Assembly: GCF_000005505.3 (NCBI RefSeq)
Contig: NC_016134.3
Span: 18,458,624-18,522,623 of the forward strand
From: Brachypodium distachyon
Taxonomy: Eukaryota > Streptophyta > Magnoliopsida > Poales > Poaceae
Direction of reading: 5' to 3'
Length of the DNA: 64,000 nt
The translations under genes and the position numbers were made by a program. Each line of letters opens with the position of its first letter. Position 1 is the stretch's first letter. Under the pieces are notes generated by a model. The model did not search any database. It worked only from the letters and a program-made list of their open reading frames with translations, and was not told the origin of the DNA. Below are positions 1 to 12,700 of the stretch, piece by piece.

Positions 1-3000
1 CATGGTAGAACTAATCTTTATTCTTTTATGCATGCTGGTAAGAAAATTGGTTTGAAACCTATAACTCCTGAACAAATTGTGAAAGATGATTTTGCTAGAG
101 CTAGTAGAGCAAAGAGCAAAGAGAAGGATAAGAGTGAGAACCAGAATGTCGCTAAAGAATTTAAGCACCAAGCGTCTACTAGCAAATCTGAACCGAAACA
201 TGCTAATGAAATTAAATTGAAAGGTGCATGCTTGCTTGCAAGTAAATCCGATATTTCTGAGTTAGATACGAATAATTTTATTTGCTATGCATTCATTTGC
301 AAAGAGGCTTTGTTTTCATTTGAGGATATGCCTCCCTCTTTGCCCCCTGCTGTTACTCACGTTTTGCAGGAGTATTCCGACGTCTTTCCACAAGACGTAC
401 CACCAGGATTACCACCTATTCGAGGGATTGAACATCAAATTGATTTAATTCCTGGTGCTTCGCTGGTCAACCGTGCGCCCTACCGTACCAATCCAGAGGA
501 GACGAAGGAGATTCAACGACAAGTTCAAGAATTGCTCGACAAAGGTTATGTTCGTGAATCCCTTAGTCCTTGTGCTGTTCCTGTTATTTTGGTACCAAAG
601 AAAGATGGTTCTTGGCGTATGTGTGTAGATTGTAGAGCTATTAATAACATTACTATTCGCTATCGTCACCCAATTCCTAGACTTGATGATATGTTAGATG
701 AATTAAGTGGCTCTACCGTGTTCTCTAAAGTTGATTTACGTAGTGGTTACCACCAAATTCGAATGAAATTAGGCGATGAATGGAAAACAACATTGAAAAC
801 TAAGTTTGGACTATATGAGTGGTTAGTCATGCCTTTCGGTCTTACTAACGCACCTAGCACTTTCATGCGGTTAATGAACGAAGTTTTACGTGCTTTCATA
901 GGACGATTTGTGGTGGTTTATTTTGATGATATATTGATTTACAACAGCTCTTTAGAAGACCACTTGAATCATTTACATTCTCTTTTTGATGCTTTGAGAG
1001 ATGCACGTTTGTTTGGTAACCTTGAGAAGTGCACCTTTTGCACCGATCGAGTTTCGTTTCTTGGCTATGTTGTCACTCCACAGGGCATAGAAGTTGATAA
1101 GGCCAAGATCGACGCTATTCAAAGCTGGCCAACTCCAACAACGGTCACCCAAGTGAGGAGCTTTCTTGGACTCGCTGGGTTTTATTGCCGCTTTGTAAAG
1201 GATTTCAGCACCCTTGCTGCACCGCTTAATGAGCTCACAAAGAAGGACGTTCCATATGTATGGGGCGCTGCACAAGAAGAAGCTTTTCTCATATTGAAAG
1301 ATAAGTTGACACATGCTCCTTTACTCCAACTTCCTGATTTTAATAAGACTTTTGAGTTGGAGTGTGATGCTAGTGGAATCGGTTTAGGAGGTGTGTTGTT
1401 ACAAGATGGAAAACCTGTTGCATACTTTAGTGAAAAATTGAGTGGGCCTAGTCTGAATTATTCTACTTATGATAAGGAATTATATGCTCTCGTTCGGACT
1501 TTAGAAACATGGCAACATTATTTATGGCCCAAAGAATTTGTTATACATTCTGATCATGAATCTTTGAAGCATATTCGTAGTCAAGCAAAGCTAAACCGTC
1601 GTCATGCTAAATGGGTTGAATTTATTGAGTCTTTTCTGTATGTTATTAAACATAAGAAGGGTAAAGATAATGTTATTGCTGATGCGTTATCACGTCGTTA
1701 TACCTTGTTATCTCAGCTTGGTTTTCGGATATTTGGATTGGAGACTATAAAAGAACAATATGAACATGATGCAGATTTTAAGGATGTTTTGCAGCATTTT
1801 AAAGAGGGCAGAACATGGAACAAGTTCGTCATTAATGATGGATTTGTGTTCCGTGCTAACAAGCTAAGCATCCCAGATAGCTCCGTTCGTCTTTTGTTGT
1901 TACAGGAGGCACATGGAGGAGGGTTGATGGGTCACTTCGGCGTGAAGAAGACCGAAGATGTGCTCGCTGATCATTTCTTTTGGCCTCGGATGAGACGAGA
2001 TGTTGAGAGATTTATCGCTCGCTGCACTACATGTCAAAAAGCTAAGTCACCACTCAATCCTCATGGTTTATATATGCCTCTCCCTGTTCCTAATGTTCCT
2101 TGGGAAGATATATCAATGGATTTTGTTTTGGGATTGCCTCGAACTAAGAAGGGGAGGGATAGCATATTTGTTGTTGTTGATAGATTTTCTAAGAAGGCAC
2201 ATTTTATACCTTGTCATAAGAGCGAGGATGCTACAAATATTGCTGATTTATTCTTTCGTGAAATTGTTCGCTTGCATGGTGTGCCCAATACTATAGTTTC
2301 AGATCGTGACACAAAATTTCTTAGCCACTTTTGGAGATGTTTATGGGCTAAGTTGGGGACTAAATTGCTTTTTAGTACTACATGTCATCCCCAAACAGAT
2401 GGACAAACTGAAGTTGTTAATAGAACATTATCTACTATGCTTAGGGCTTTTTTAAAGAAGAACTTGAAAATGTGGGAAGAATGTTTACCTCATATTGAAT
2501 TTGCTTATAATCGTTCACTGCATTCAACCACAAAATTGTGCCATTTTGAAATTGTTTATGGTTTTATACCTCGTGCACCAATTGATTTGTTACCTTTGCC
2601 AACTTCTAAAAAAGTTAACTTTGATGCTAAGGAACGTGCTGAACTTATAATAAAAATGCATGAGACGACTAAAGAGAACATTGAGCGCATGAATTCTAAG
2701 TATAAACTTGCGGGAGATAGGGGCAGAAAACAAATTGTGTTTGAACCTGAAGATCTTATTTGGTTGCATTTGCGCAAAGATCGTTTCCCTGATTTGCGCA
2801 AGTCTAAGTTAATGCCACGAGCTGATGGTTCCTTTAAGGTGTTAGCAAAAATTAATGATAATGCATATAAACTTGAGCTACCTGCAGATTTTGGGGTTAG
2901 TCCCACGTTTAATATTGCAGATTTGAAGCCTTATTTGGGAGAAGAAGATGAACTACCATCGAGGATGACTTCGATTCAAGAAGGGGAGGATGATGAGGAC

Positions 3001-3135
3001 ATCCCAACTAATGATACAACCACAGCCCCTACGGCACCTACACCTCAAGTACCGGAGATACATGGACTAATTAGTAGAGCTAGTGCACGACAACTAAATT
3101 TATCAGGTACTTTCATTCCTCGGTACTTCATTTAA
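1..3135 (+). CDS. Ty3/gypsy Pol polyprotein (RT, RNase H, integrase), 5' part cut by window
   Basis: The frame is open from base 1; the first ATG is at 28 and the TAA ends at 3135, leaving 1035 residues after that ATG. Seen in order: a lysine-rich linker of the kind that follows the protease in these polyproteins; reverse transcriptase with the YFDD active site at 919-930 (residues 298-301); RNase H with ECDASG near 1360 and DALSRR at 1681-1698; integrase with an H-H-C-C zinc module (about 1912-2040) and a catalytic D, D-35-E set (near 2116, 2302 and 2410). The tail carries an [12 protein letters not shown] motif common in grass gypsy elements. I see no typical chromodomain. Gag and protease would lie left of the window. 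No stop or frameshift is visible, so this part could still be translated. The exact lineage is not settled. Confidence 0.95.
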   Translation, partial: HGRTNLYSFMHAGKKIGLKPITPEQIVKDDFARASRAKSKEKDKSENQNVAKEFKHQASTSKSEPKHANEIKLKGACLLASKSDISELDTNNFICYAFICKEALFSFEDMPPSLPPAVTHVLQEYSDVFPQDVPPGLPPIRGIEHQIDLIPGASLVNRAPYRTNPEETKEIQRQVQELLDKGYVRESLSPCAVPVILVPKKDGSWRMCVDCRAINNITIRYRHPIPRLDDMLDELSGSTVFSKVDLRSGYHQIRMKLGDEWKTTLKTKFGLYEWLVMPFGLTNAPSTFMRLMNEVLRAFIGRFVVVYFDDILIYNSSLEDHLNHLHSLFDALRDARLFGNLEKCTFCTDRVSFLGYVVTPQGIEVDKAKIDAIQSWPTPTTVTQVRSFLGLAGFYCRFVKDFSTLAAPLNELTKKDVPYVWGAAQEEAFLILKDKLTHAPLLQLPDFNKTFELECDASGIGLGGVLLQDGKPVAYFSEKLSGPSLNYSTYDKELYALVRTLETWQHYLWPKEFVIHSDHESLKHIRSQAKLNRRHAKWVEFIESFLYVIKHKKGKDNVIADALSRRYTLLSQLGFRIFGLETIKEQYEHDADFKDVLQHFKEGRTWNKFVINDGFVFRANKLSIPDSSVRLLLLQEAHGGGLMGHFGVKKTEDVLADHFFWPRMRRDVERFIARCTTCQKAKSPLNPHGLYMPLPVPNVPWEDISMDFVLGLPRTKKGRDSIFVVVDRFSKKAHFIPCHKSEDATNIADLFFREIVRLHGVPNTIVSDRDTKFLSHFWRCLWAKLGTKLLFSTTCHPQTDGQTEVVNRTLSTMLRAFLKKNLKMWEECLPHIEFAYNRSLHSTTKLCHFEIVYGFIPRAPIDLLPLPTSKKVNFDAKERAELIIKMHETTKENIERMNSKYKLAGDRGRKQIVFEPEDLIWLHLRKDRFPDLRKSKLMPRADGSFKVLAKINDNAYKLELPADFGVSPTFNIADLKPYLGEEDELPSRMTSIQEGEDDEDIPTNDTTTAPTAPTPQVPEIHGLISRASARQLNLSGTFIPRYFI

Positions 3136-3243
3136 TATTAATGAGAATATGCTGCTGCCTAAGATGGGTTCTTTTATGTGTTTTAGGAATGAAGGACCTA
3201 GCTTGGACCACAAGGATCAGCGTTGGACAGCAAACCATGGAGG

Positions 3244-3945
3244 TGATAGCAAGGTGGCGGAAGCTAGCTCAAGTGATGATTTCAGAACATTGAAACCGCC
3301 ATAAAGAGATGAGAAGAAGGCCGCATCCTCTTCATCAATGGGATTTCGGCCAAGTGGAGGATTCCCCCTCCAATGGGTATCTATGGGCCAAAGATGAGGG
3401 TTATAATCTTACTTTATTGGGCCTAAGGCCATGTAATAGGGTCCAGCCAATTTTTAAATGTTTTCGTTGTGTTTTAGGAGGATTCCTAGGCCGTTTCGGA
3501 GTCCCTCAAGGGCCTGGCCGAAAACCACCTAGTTCCCCTCCTATTTATACCCCATGAGCCCCCCTATGAAGCCTTGCGTTTTGATTAGATAAAGTTTAGC
3601 CTTTGCTACTTTCGTGTAATCGCGTGTGTCGGTTAGACCACCTGTTTTACCGTCATCAAGATTCCAACTATATTGAATATTCAGATTCGTGAACCTTCAT
3701 ATCTCCTATTCGCAATTTCAGATTGCTTTTCATCTTGTTCTTGCTTGTTCTTCGATTGCTTGCAGGAACAAAGACCTTTGTGGTCAGGTTGATCGTGCCC
3801 CCGCGGGATCAATAACCTTCTGGAGTTGGTGTATCGATCGCTAAGGCGCTGCCTCCTAGGTTGTAGTCGGATCGTCAACGTCACCTCCTACCAAATCGAT
3901 AATTAGGTATCTCATCGAAAGATCGGGACACCCTCGAGGCTATCA
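3244..3945 (+). repeat. 3' LTR of the gypsy element
   Basis: The borders are inferred from a short inverted pair, TGATAG at 3244 and CTATCA ending at 3945, with a weak purine tract (GGAGG) just before. A TATA-like TATTTATA lies near 3542. The right 350 bp resemble, in reverse orientation, the solo LTR at 8261-9273, and both end in the same sequence, which supports the right border. The left border is less certain. Confidence 0.65.
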
Positions 3946-4120
3946 ATAAATAAATGATTTTTATACCTAGTTTTCCTAAAAATACTCGTTTTTTGTCATT
4001 TCGGGCTTTTTTCAGGCTTTCGGGCTGGGCTTAGGGCTGCAAATTGAGGCCCGAGCCCGGCCCGAGACGTCAGGCTTCGGGCTGGGCCGGCCGGGCCGGG
4101 CCACCGATGCCCAGGTATAT

Positions 4121-5919
4121 GTTGAGGCGGAAGATACTCCAACATGGAAATGGTTTCTGAGGACATTGATTGAGGATTTTTGGCATAGAGAACACAAGCC
4201 AATGGACTATCATGAGTGATAGGCAAAAGGGGCTGATCAATGCTGTGAATGCTCTTTTTCCAGATTCACATCATAGGTTTTGTGTGAGGCATCTCCACTA
4301 GAACTTTGCCAAAAAATGGAAAGGTGATGTGTTCAAGAACAAACTTTGGGCCATTGCAAGGTCATACACTCATGCTGACTGGATGAGGAATATGGAGGAG
4401 ATAAAGCTGCTAGATGAAGCTGCACATGACTATTTGGAGGCAATTGAACCTAGTGCATGGTATAGAGCATTTTTCGGTGAATTCCCCAAGTCTGACATCC
4501 TGCTGAATAACAATTGTGAAGTGTTCAACAAGTAGGCCTTAATTAATTTCTCTTTTACATGCCCATTTAATTTAGTTATCATTACCTGCACCATATGCCC
4601 ATTACTCTTTAATTTACTTATCATTACTTGCACCTAGGTACATACTTGATGCTAGAGAACTTCCAATACTTAGCATGCTAGAGAAGATAAAAAAACAAGC
4701 TCATGACAAGGTTTTACTCTAAGAACAAAGAGTGTGAGGAGTGGGCTGGCAACATATGCCCAAAGATTAGAAAGAAGTTAGATAAGCAGGCTAATATGGC
4801 AAATAATTGTTTCTGCTTACCTGCTGGCAAAGGAGTGTTTCAAGTTACTTGCTTGACCCAGCAATATACCGTGGACATTATGAAGGAGGAGTGCACATGT
4901 AGGAGTTGGCAGTTGACAGGGATACCTTGTAGGCATGCCATTTATTGTCTAAGGCATGAAAGGATCAAGCCTGAAACAAGGGTATCACTATGCTACCGGC
5001 TAGTTGCTTTTAAGCAGGCATATGGTGAGGTCATAACGCCATGGAGAGATCCCACGGAACGGGAAAGTTTGAATGGGGTTGAAGTTCTACCACCAAAATA
5101 TGACAAAGTTGTTGGCAGACCAAGCCTGAAAAGAAGGAATAATCCTGTAGAGGAGGAGCAGGGCAGAAGGATGAGTAGGCATGGCATTATTGCACGTTGC
5201 AGTGCATGCAACCAACCTGGACATAACAAGAGGAGGTGCCCAGAATTAGGAAGAGGTACTGCTGCTACTGCTGCTACTACTGATGCTGAACAAGCCCAAG
5301 ATGCTGACGCTGAGCAAGCCCAAGATGATGCAGATGCTCCAGCTCCTCAGCCTGCAATTGCGCCAGCTGGTTCAAAAAAGAGGAAACTACCTGTGGAAAG
5401 AAATATAATTCCTGCAGATGCTCCAGCTCCTCAGCCTGCAAAGGCTCCAGCTACCAGGAATAAGAAGCAGATTGTCAAGAAAAACCTCAGTTCTAGCTTC
5501 CAGGTAAAATGATCTCCATTTTCATGTATATCGGTACTAATTCTCTTGCATAAACATGACAAATCATTACTATCTAACATTTCTTGCAAGGCATCAACAA
5601 GCCCAAGTGTTGCTTTGTCTAGAACAACTGACTTCCATGGATTTCTCCCCCAGAACCTTTCAGTGCTACAAATATTGTCACAGGTATGCATTTCAATAAA
5701 CTCTCAGTAAACTCTATCAATAACTAGACATTAACTTTGACCAAAATTTAGAGAATGCTTCAACTCAGCAGTCCGAGGCACCAGGCCCTCTTCCAGAGAG
5801 TACATTCATTTGCAAACTGCAGGGAAGCACTTCCTGTGCCAAGATCCACCACTGCTACCAGGACACTTGGTCTACCAGGACAGAAGAGAAGGAAAGCAAA
5901 GCCAAAAGAAAACAACTGA
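4121..5919 (+). pseudogene. Mutator-like element (MULE) transposase, broken, C-terminal two thirds
   Basis: Translated pieces match the order of a plant MuDR-type transposase. A piece of the transposase core (MSDRQKGLINAVN...) starts at 4203, in a different frame from the block at 4121-4200. Exon 2 begins after AG at 4637 and runs to 5503. It holds a SWIM zinc finger (CTCRSWQLTGIPCRH, about 4892-4940) and a CCHC knuckle (CSACNQPGHNKRRC, about 5200-5240), then Ala/Gln/Pro repeats. Small exons follow at 5591-5683 and 5752-5919, the last ending in a basic KRRKAKPKENN tail and TGA. Lesions: a frameshift near 4200, an in-frame TAG near 4299 (HLH*NFAKKW), and one extra base near 4700 ahead of MTRFYSKN. 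The N-terminus is absent. Not able to encode an active transposase. Confidence 0.85.
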
Positions 5920-6342
5920 CCTTAGAAGAATCTCAAGAAGGGGAGTACATTTTGGACAGGAAGCTGCACATTTTGGACAGACAGACTGGTATTGCACATT
6001 TTGGACAGACAGTTCTTAGTTATGGTCCTGTACTTCTACTAAGTGAACTGTAATGCAAAGTGCACTGTATTGCATTGCTACTTATGTTCCTGTACTTACT
6101 CTTTACTTTGCTATGTGAACTGATGGATGCTGAAGAATGACTATGGATGTTCATGAAGGTACTTTGCATTGTGAATTTTCTGCTGTGTTGTCTGTTTGAT
6201 ACTGAAATGCTGTCAAATTTTCCTGTAATTTTCATTCAGATACAAAATTGAGACCATTCAGCTGACAGAAGGAGCCAAATTTCATTTATTACAAACCAAA
6301 GTTCATACATTTGAAATAGATGCAGACTCTTTGAAATAACTC
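5920..6342. other. Short spacer between the two convergent 3' ends
   Basis: This stretch separates the end of the MULE transposase (plus) from the end of the GRF gene (minus). It holds three close copies of ATTTTGGACAG at about 5950-6010 and otherwise AT-rich sequence with no coding signal. Terminators of both transcription units would have to lie here. Confidence 0.5.
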
Positions 6343-6947
6343 TTATTTCTGAGCCAACACATACAACAACAGTGCAACAAAGACTACAAAAGCACATAAA
6401 GCCATCCTACAGATCACAACCAAAGCATCCATCTTCTCCAGCAACAACTTGATCTCAGAATTCTCCATTTTCAACTGTTGCTGCTTCTGCATCTTCAGCT
6501 CAACCTTCTGCTCCTCATGCAGCTCCTCCTTCTGCTCCTCTTCTTCAATCTCTCCACCCAAATAAGTGCTTGGAATCATCATACCAATGCTTGACAAATA
6601 ATCAAGATAGGAATCTTCACCATCTTCCCAACAGAAAAACTTGCAACCCCCAGTTCCAATCTGCCCAAATCAAAAGTTCAACATGCTCAGATGAGCCCCC
6701 TCCTCAAATCGGCTGGCGGCACAAAGCAAACAAATACAAGAAAAATTTGTGCAAATTATCAAAGATTGACTTCTCTTACCCTGTTGTTAGGACACTTGTA
6801 GAACACCCTGCTCGGATTTTGCTCCGATTTTGAGACTAGGCGGACGATGCGTCGGACGCGGCAGCAGGGGCAAGTCACCAGCGGCAAAACACATGTAGGG
6901 AGCTCTGTAGATGGCGCCGGCGCTGCTCCCTTCCTCCCTCTCTTCAT
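6343..6947 (-). CDS. GRF-type zinc finger protein with coiled coil and C-terminal membrane segment, 2 exons
   Basis: Two exons on the minus strand join in frame. Exon 1 is 6947-6780 (ATG at 6947, 56 codons) with donor GT at 6779-6778. Exon 2 is 6660-6343, after an AG acceptor. The product is 161 residues. Residues about 25-75 form a GRF zinc finger: CPCC, then RRIVRLVSKSEQNPSRVFYKC, which has 21 residues and is given here only as its core VSKSEQNPSRVFYKC, then GGCKFFCWED. A Glu/Lys/Gln-rich coiled coil follows (EEEEQKEELHEEQKVELKMQ), and the end is a hydrophobic helix (ALCAFVVFVALLLYVLAQK). This layout is common among short grass GRF proteins, many of which sit in or near transposons. The frame continues upstream of this ATG, so a longer N-terminus is possible; ATG 6947 was chosen because homologous proteins start shortly before the zinc finger. 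Function unknown; the finger may bind nucleic acid. Confidence 0.7.
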
Positions 6948-7262
6948 CGCCGACAAATTCGAGCCGAACTCCACCCACCGCCGGTTAGGGTTCACGCGAA
7001 GGAGAGAGGAGAAGAGGGGAATAATGGGGTGGACTCGCGGGGGAGAAGAAAGAAAGAGTGAGGGGATTATGTGCAAAAGCACAGTCCGCATGGCACTTGT
7101 CCGGTGGGCCCGAACAGCCACGTAGGCAGGCGGCACGCGCCAGAGCGAGTAAGGGACCTGGGATGAACCACTTATGAAAATATTAGGACTAAAATGTGCA
7201 GATTTAAGAATTGGGACTAACTCGGAACATTTGCGAAAGAATTAGGACCTCCGGTGCATTTT

Positions 7263-8225
7263 ACTCTTTATAAAAACATGTCGTATAAAAATTGGTTATC
7301 AAATGCATAGCCATCTCCTTGCATGCAAGCTGCACCTCTAGTCGATGCTCGATGGCCCTCTAGGTCTGCTCTGCCAACAACGTCCATCCGAGAGCAATTA
7401 GCTGATGAGCTGCACCCCTTGTCGATGCTCGATGGCCCTCCAGATCTACTCTACCGACATGCCTTATGCTTTGTCGATGACTGCAACCTTTCACTCGCGC
7501 TTGAGGAATGAGAGCCTCTCCAATGGGAGTCCCCAAAATTTGCCCCCAAATTCGACCAATACAAGCTTGCTCGAAAACAAGGCGCTTCAGGCGGAGCTGT
7601 CGTCTTCGTCCATGGACGAGATCAGTGCGTGCTGCTTGCTGCCCATGGCGTCTTAGGTGGGGAAAAGACCGGTGGCGATAGGGACGAGGGGAAGCTGTTC
7701 GAGGGGAATTCAGGATGGGCGTCGTGTCAGAGCATGTCGCCCTCGTCGCCACAGACATCATCCACGGTCTCCCAGCACCAGAGAAGAAATGAAGCCTCAG
7801 CCCAGCACTGCAGCGAGAGAGGGAGGGAGGGAGGGAGGGAGGGAGAGAGAGCCGCACCTTCGAGTTTGGGTGGCAAGGGCGTGGTCGGAGAGGTGGAAGC
7901 CCTCGAGGCGGAGCGACCAGAGCGGAATTGAAACCGAGCGGCCTAAAGGCCAGAGGAGGAGACGGAGAGGCTGCCAGGAGGAGGCAATCTGAGGCCCATG
8001 ACAAGGGCATCGACCTCCATGGCAGGCGTAGTTGGTGCCCGCGTGAAGGAGGATCACGAGGAGCTGCACGGGGGCGGCGGGCGCTACTAGAAACGGCCGT
8101 GCGTGGTTCGGTTAGAATCAATCGGATAGAAAAATCGCTTCGGGAGGACAAGAGTGTCGGGCCGCATGGGGCAGCTTGAACGTACGACGCCCAACCATCA
8201 CCACCAACTCCAATTTGATAGATAC
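7263..8225. other. Repetitive, partly GC-rich stretch without a supported gene
   Basis: A direct repeat of about 47 nt occurs at 7329-7376 and 7410-7457 (period about 81, shared core CGATGCTCGATGGCCCTC). A (GGGA)n microsatellite lies at about 7813-7848. A long minus-strand frame (7360-8292) is arginine/proline/serine-rich, lacks any recognisable domain, and looks like a by-product of GC content. Text such as GCCTCTCCAATGGGAG near 7512 resembles ends of nonautonomous transposons. Confidence 0.4.
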
Positions 8226-8227
8226 TA

Positions 8228-9358
8228 CTTCCTACGATCCATATTAATAGTCTCAAAATTTGATATGGCTCGAGGGTGGCATGATCTTTCAATGAGATTG
8301 GTAACTATCGATTGGGGTAGGAGGTGACGTTGACGATCCGACTACGGCCTGGAAGGCTGCGAGTTAGCAATTGATACACCAACTCTAGAGAGTTATTGAT
8401 CACACAAGGGCACGATCAACCTGACCACGAAGGTCTTTGTTCCTGCAAGCAATCGAAGAACAAGCAAGAACAAGATAAATAGCAAATACAATCTTAAATT
8501 GCGAATATACTGTATTAAATTGATGTCTCAACGAGATGATAAGTTAGGGTTCCGAAAGCGGTAAAGCAGGTGGTCTAACCGACACACGCGATTACACGAA
8601 ATAGCAGCAATGGCTAACTTTTAACTAAACAAAACCCAAGACTCCATTGGGGAACACATCTAGTATATGAAGGAGTAGGAAGATGTTATTTTGGTCCACC
8701 TTGAGGAGGTGGGCGAAATCCAAGTCTATCTCTAACTTTCCTAACAAACTACAACAACTTTCAGAACATAAAAACAGATCTGTCAGCTTGTTTTGTCCGC
8801 CACGGTCAGCATGCGTCGAATCTCCTTGTGGCACCAGATCCGTTGGAAAGGTCTTGTAATTACCTTTCCAAAAAGTACTTGTTTGCTTGATTTGGACTCC
8901 GGATGCGACCTGGGTGATTAAAAAACATTCGGGTCTCCTGAGAGCTCGGACCCGAATCGGATTCAACTTTCATTCGTGATATTTTTCTCTAGCAAGCTCC
9001 GAATCATGTGCTGTTTGATTTGTTGGAAAGTATACTTAATAGGCTTCACCTTGCATCTCCCGCTGAATGCTATCACACCTCATCTTTACTTTGGACTTGT
9101 AGAGTTCAATAAGATGCCTACATAACAAGATCACACAAGATAGCAGCTCTGCCTCTTTGCAAATAATATATTGGACACAATTCATAATTGAATTCACCTT
9201 ATTATAATTGTTATTAAGTACTCTGATAAATAGGGTTCTGATGGTCGTATCCATGTTGATCATGTTCATATCAAATTTGCTCAAATATTGATGTATCTAT
9301 GACTAAAAAACGTCTAGATACATGTAATATTTCGATAATTAATATGGATCAGAGGGAG
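8228..9358. mobile_element. Stowaway MITE split by an LTR insertion
   Basis: The left half (8228-8260) starts CTTCCTACGATCCATATTAA after TA. The right half (9274-9358) ends AATATGGATCAGAGGGAG before TA. Joined, they correspond to the Stowaway type seen intact elsewhere in this window (for example 24257-24369). The middle is the LTR at 8261-9273. Confidence 0.8.
8261..9273 (-). repeat. Solo gypsy LTR inserted in a Stowaway MITE
   Basis: This 1013-bp unit begins TGATAT and ends ATATCA on the plus strand. Its 8300-8640 part matches the reverse complement of the 3' LTR at 3244-3945. It is flanked by AATT on both sides (imperfect 5-bp duplication AAATT/AATTT) inside the MITE. No internal region or second LTR is present, so it is a solo LTR left by recombination. 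The minus-strand frame at 8625-8966 lies wholly within it and is not a gene. Confidence 0.8.
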
Positions 9359-9757
9359 TAATAGATAATTAGAAATTTACTCATTTGGATGACAAATTTC
9401 CGAAGCATGTCTATCTTCGTTAAGGAAAGAACCTATTCAACCCTGAAGTTTTTTTTTGAGGGAAATTCAACCCTAAATTTGTTTTTAGGGAAATTCAACC
9501 CTGAAGATACTAATTAATGACCCCACTAACGACCCGTCATATATATGCATGATCATTTACCAATATAGAAGTCACATGTCAAGTTGGTCACTTCAAGACA
9601 AACATTGATAATAAAACCAATGACTTCACTAACGACCCCGTACATCATATACATGAGTATATGACCAATACAACGTCACATGTCAAGTTGGTCTTGAAGA
9701 CGAACATTCGTTGTAAACTAGTACTCCGTAGTATATCGACAATTCACTGGTAAGATT
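9359..9757. repeat. Tandem duplication of about 100 bp in non-genic DNA
   Basis: Two imperfect copies at about 9514-9617 and 9618-9721 share the core GTCACATGTCAAGTTGGTC and an ACTAACGACCC stretch. Just before them, AAATTCAACCCT recurs at close spacing (9437-9505). No gene is visible. Confidence 0.7.
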
Positions 9758-12700
9758 TGTTGGAAATATGTCCTAGAGGCAATAATAAATATGTTATTAT
9801 CATATTTTCTTGTTCTTGATAAATGTTTATTATCCATGCTATAATTGTATTAACAGGAAACTAAATACATGTGTGAATAAATAAACAAATACCGTGTCTC
9901 TAATATGCCTCTCCTAGATTAGCTCGTTGATTAAAAGATGGTTAAGATTTCCTAACCATAGACATGTGTTGTCATTTATTAACGAGGTCATATCATTAGG
10001 AGAATGATGTGATGGACAGAACCAAACCTAAGCATAGCTTTTGATCGTGTCACTTAAGTTTAAATTGCTAATGCTTTTATTATGTCAAGTATCATTTCCT
10101 TAGACCATGAGATCATGCCACTCCCTAGTACCGGAAGAATACTTTGTGGACATCAACCGTCATCTCGTAACTGGGTGATCATAAAGGTGTTCTTCAGGTA
10201 TCTCGAAAGGTCCTTGTTGGGTTGTATGGATCAAGATTGGGATTTGTCACTCCATGTGACGGAAAGATATCTCTGGGCCCTCTCGGTAATATAACATCCT
10301 ATTGAATTGAGCTTGCAAGCATGTGACTAATGTGTTTAGTCACAGGGATATTATATTGTGGTACGAGTAAAGAGAACTTGCCGGTAACGAGATTGAACTA
10401 GGTATGGTGATACCGACGATCAAATCTCAGACAAGTAATATGTCGCGAGACAAAAAGAATTGAATACCGAATTAATTGAATCCTCGACATCGTGGTTCAA
10501 CCGATGAGATCTTTGTGGAATATGTGGGAACCATTATGAACATCTAGGTCCCGCTATTGGTTATTGATCGGAGAGGTGTCTCGGTCATGTCCACATGCTC
10601 TCGAACCCGTAGGGTCACACACTTAACGCTTAATGTCATTAGGTTTCGATGAGATAATAGATGGTGATATCGGATATTGATTCGGAGTCTCGGATGGGAT
10701 TCGGGACATCACGAGGAGCTTCGGAATGGTCCGGAGATAAAGATTTATATATGGAAAAGCTGTTTCAGGGTTTCGGAAAAGTTCGGGGTATTTTCGGTAT
10801 TGGCCGAGAATATTCTAGAAGGTTCCGGAAGTTCTCGGAATGTTCTGAAATGTTCCGGAATATTTCTGAGAATTTAATTGGGCCTTTATATGAATTAATT
10901 GGAGCAATCTAATTAGGAGAGGGAACCGTGGGGGACTCCACCACGAGATGGAAACCACGTACATGGGGAGCCCTCACGTGGGAAAGAGTCCCGGGACTCC
11001 TTTCCCTCCCCTGGCCGGTCCTAGACTCTCCTTGGAGGAGGGGCAAACCCTGGCCACCACCCCTTATATAAATAAAGGGGAGGGGCAGGGGGAGAGAGAA
11101 CACACCAAGCCCTCTGCTGGATCTCTCTCCCTTGAGCCCCTCTCCTTCTCTCCCGTGCGCAGCGAAGCCCTGCCCGCGGAGCTCTCCATCATATCCTACA
11201 CTACGCCGTCGTGCTGCCGGGATCTCGTCAACCTCTCCCCCTCGTCTTGCTGGATCAAGAAGGAGGAGACGACATCAAGCCGTACGTGTGGATACCAAGG
11301 AGGTTGAAGCGACCGCTCCCGTACACGGGTTCGATCTCTGTGCTTTAGCGCTAATCCCTGGATCGACTCACTAGCACACACAGTTTCAAGATGTAATATC
11401 ATAGAACAAAGGTCTCAATATTACAACGAATCATCCAGAATTTAAAAGGTACTTACAACTCGCATAACCTCACGGGTTAGCTGGAAATAAAAAAACTGTT
11501 AAGCAGCGGAAAACGAAAGATACAAGGGCACATCAACACCACGGTGAGAGCGTGTTGGAATGTAAGCCCGTAACCCAAACATGCAGAAGGTACATCTTAC
11601 TCGTCGTCGGAACTTCCTGCATCATTAAACGATGCAGCCACTAGGGTCAACACATTGAATGTATTGGCAAAATTCACTAGGAGTTATACCAGAGTCTTCC
11701 AAATATATGCATAATGTGGCAAAGTGGGGTTCAAGCTATTTGCATAAAAGTTTTGTTACTGAATCCTATCTTTTAATCAAATAGAATTTTATCACTATTG
11801 GACACGGGGTAGACACACCCATGCTCCTATTAACCTAGAGCACATTGAAATGGATTCATCAAGTGCCCCTACCCTGTTCAAACCATTCATTTTATTTAAG
11901 AAATTGGAATGAGTGAGACTTTCCTTACAGCCCCAATATCTAGTTGCTCAGATTGTCCGTAACCGGGGACACGGTTAAGTACTTAGTTTGACACTCTCGA
12001 GAGGTTGTAAACTTTACCCACAAGAAACCGACGTGTTAATCCCTTGCTGTCCGGGTAGAGTAACAACGGCATCGATTACGAGATTTTCAGAGGTAATTCC
12101 CTAAACCACGAGAGAATCACGCTCCCCCTACACGGCTACCTCAGTACAATTCCTCGGGTTTAGGTTCATACAACTTACTCTTGTTACGCCAGAGCCCATA
12201 TAGCATTGTGGTTGTACTGGAAGCTTCTAAATAGGAAACTAGTCCAGTCTCGGTTACCCCAGGTGGCATTCCACATTTGCAACGTAGGCGCTCTCCGAAT
12301 CCACGGGAGAGACGTTCATGGACAATCCATTCCTGAATCCACAGGAACTCGACTCAAAGGGACCCATAGAAATGGTCCTGACGCCGCTAATCCTCAAAAT
12401 CTTCAAAGCAGTCCACCCAGGACGGTTCATTGAATTAATTGTTTTGCCTTAGTTCTATCAAAACATTTCATATCGCCAAAGGCATAACAATATCATAATA
12501 TAGTTATCTCCCCACGATACTACCATAGCCTAGCATTCAACTACAATCGATGGCAATTTTGGTAGCAAGGTAATGGCGAGGGTAAACTAGACTACCTGAG
12601 ATTTATAGCTAGCATAGAAGTACGAGTAATATTCCTGATGCAACTAATAAAACATCTAGTGCATAGTAAAAATATTTAGGAGAATGATCAAAGTGAACTT

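Larger units (their letters stand above)
1..3945 (+). mobile_element. Ty3/gypsy retrotransposon, 3' portion
   Basis: The element comprises the pol frame, about 108 bp of untranslated sequence, and a 3' LTR ending at 3945. The 5' half lies outside the window. Since pol is open over more than 3 kb, the insertion is probably younger than the broken elements to its right. The flank just after the LTR (ATAAA) would be the right target-site duplication, but the matching left copy is off the window. Confidence 0.9.
4100..7262. mobile_element. Probable MULE carrying transposase and GRF gene
   Basis: The transposase remnant and the GRF gene are convergent and about 420 bp apart, like mudrA and mudrB in maize MuDR. 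The right part (about 7140-7262) has the TTAGGACTAAAATG-like text often found near ends of grass DNA elements. I could not find terminal inverted repeats. The left end appears lost where the gypsy LTR sits. The borders are therefore guesses. Confidence 0.35.

Noticed and set aside
7360..8292. Minus-strand frame of 310 codons
   Set aside because: Arginine/proline/serine-rich with no domain, spans a microsatellite and runs into the solo LTR. GC-rich DNA gives such frames by chance.
11362..11376. CACTA-like start (CTCACTAGCACAC) of a CACTA transposon
   Set aside because: No matching TAGTG at the other end; the TG...CA borders and 5-bp duplication point to an LTR.
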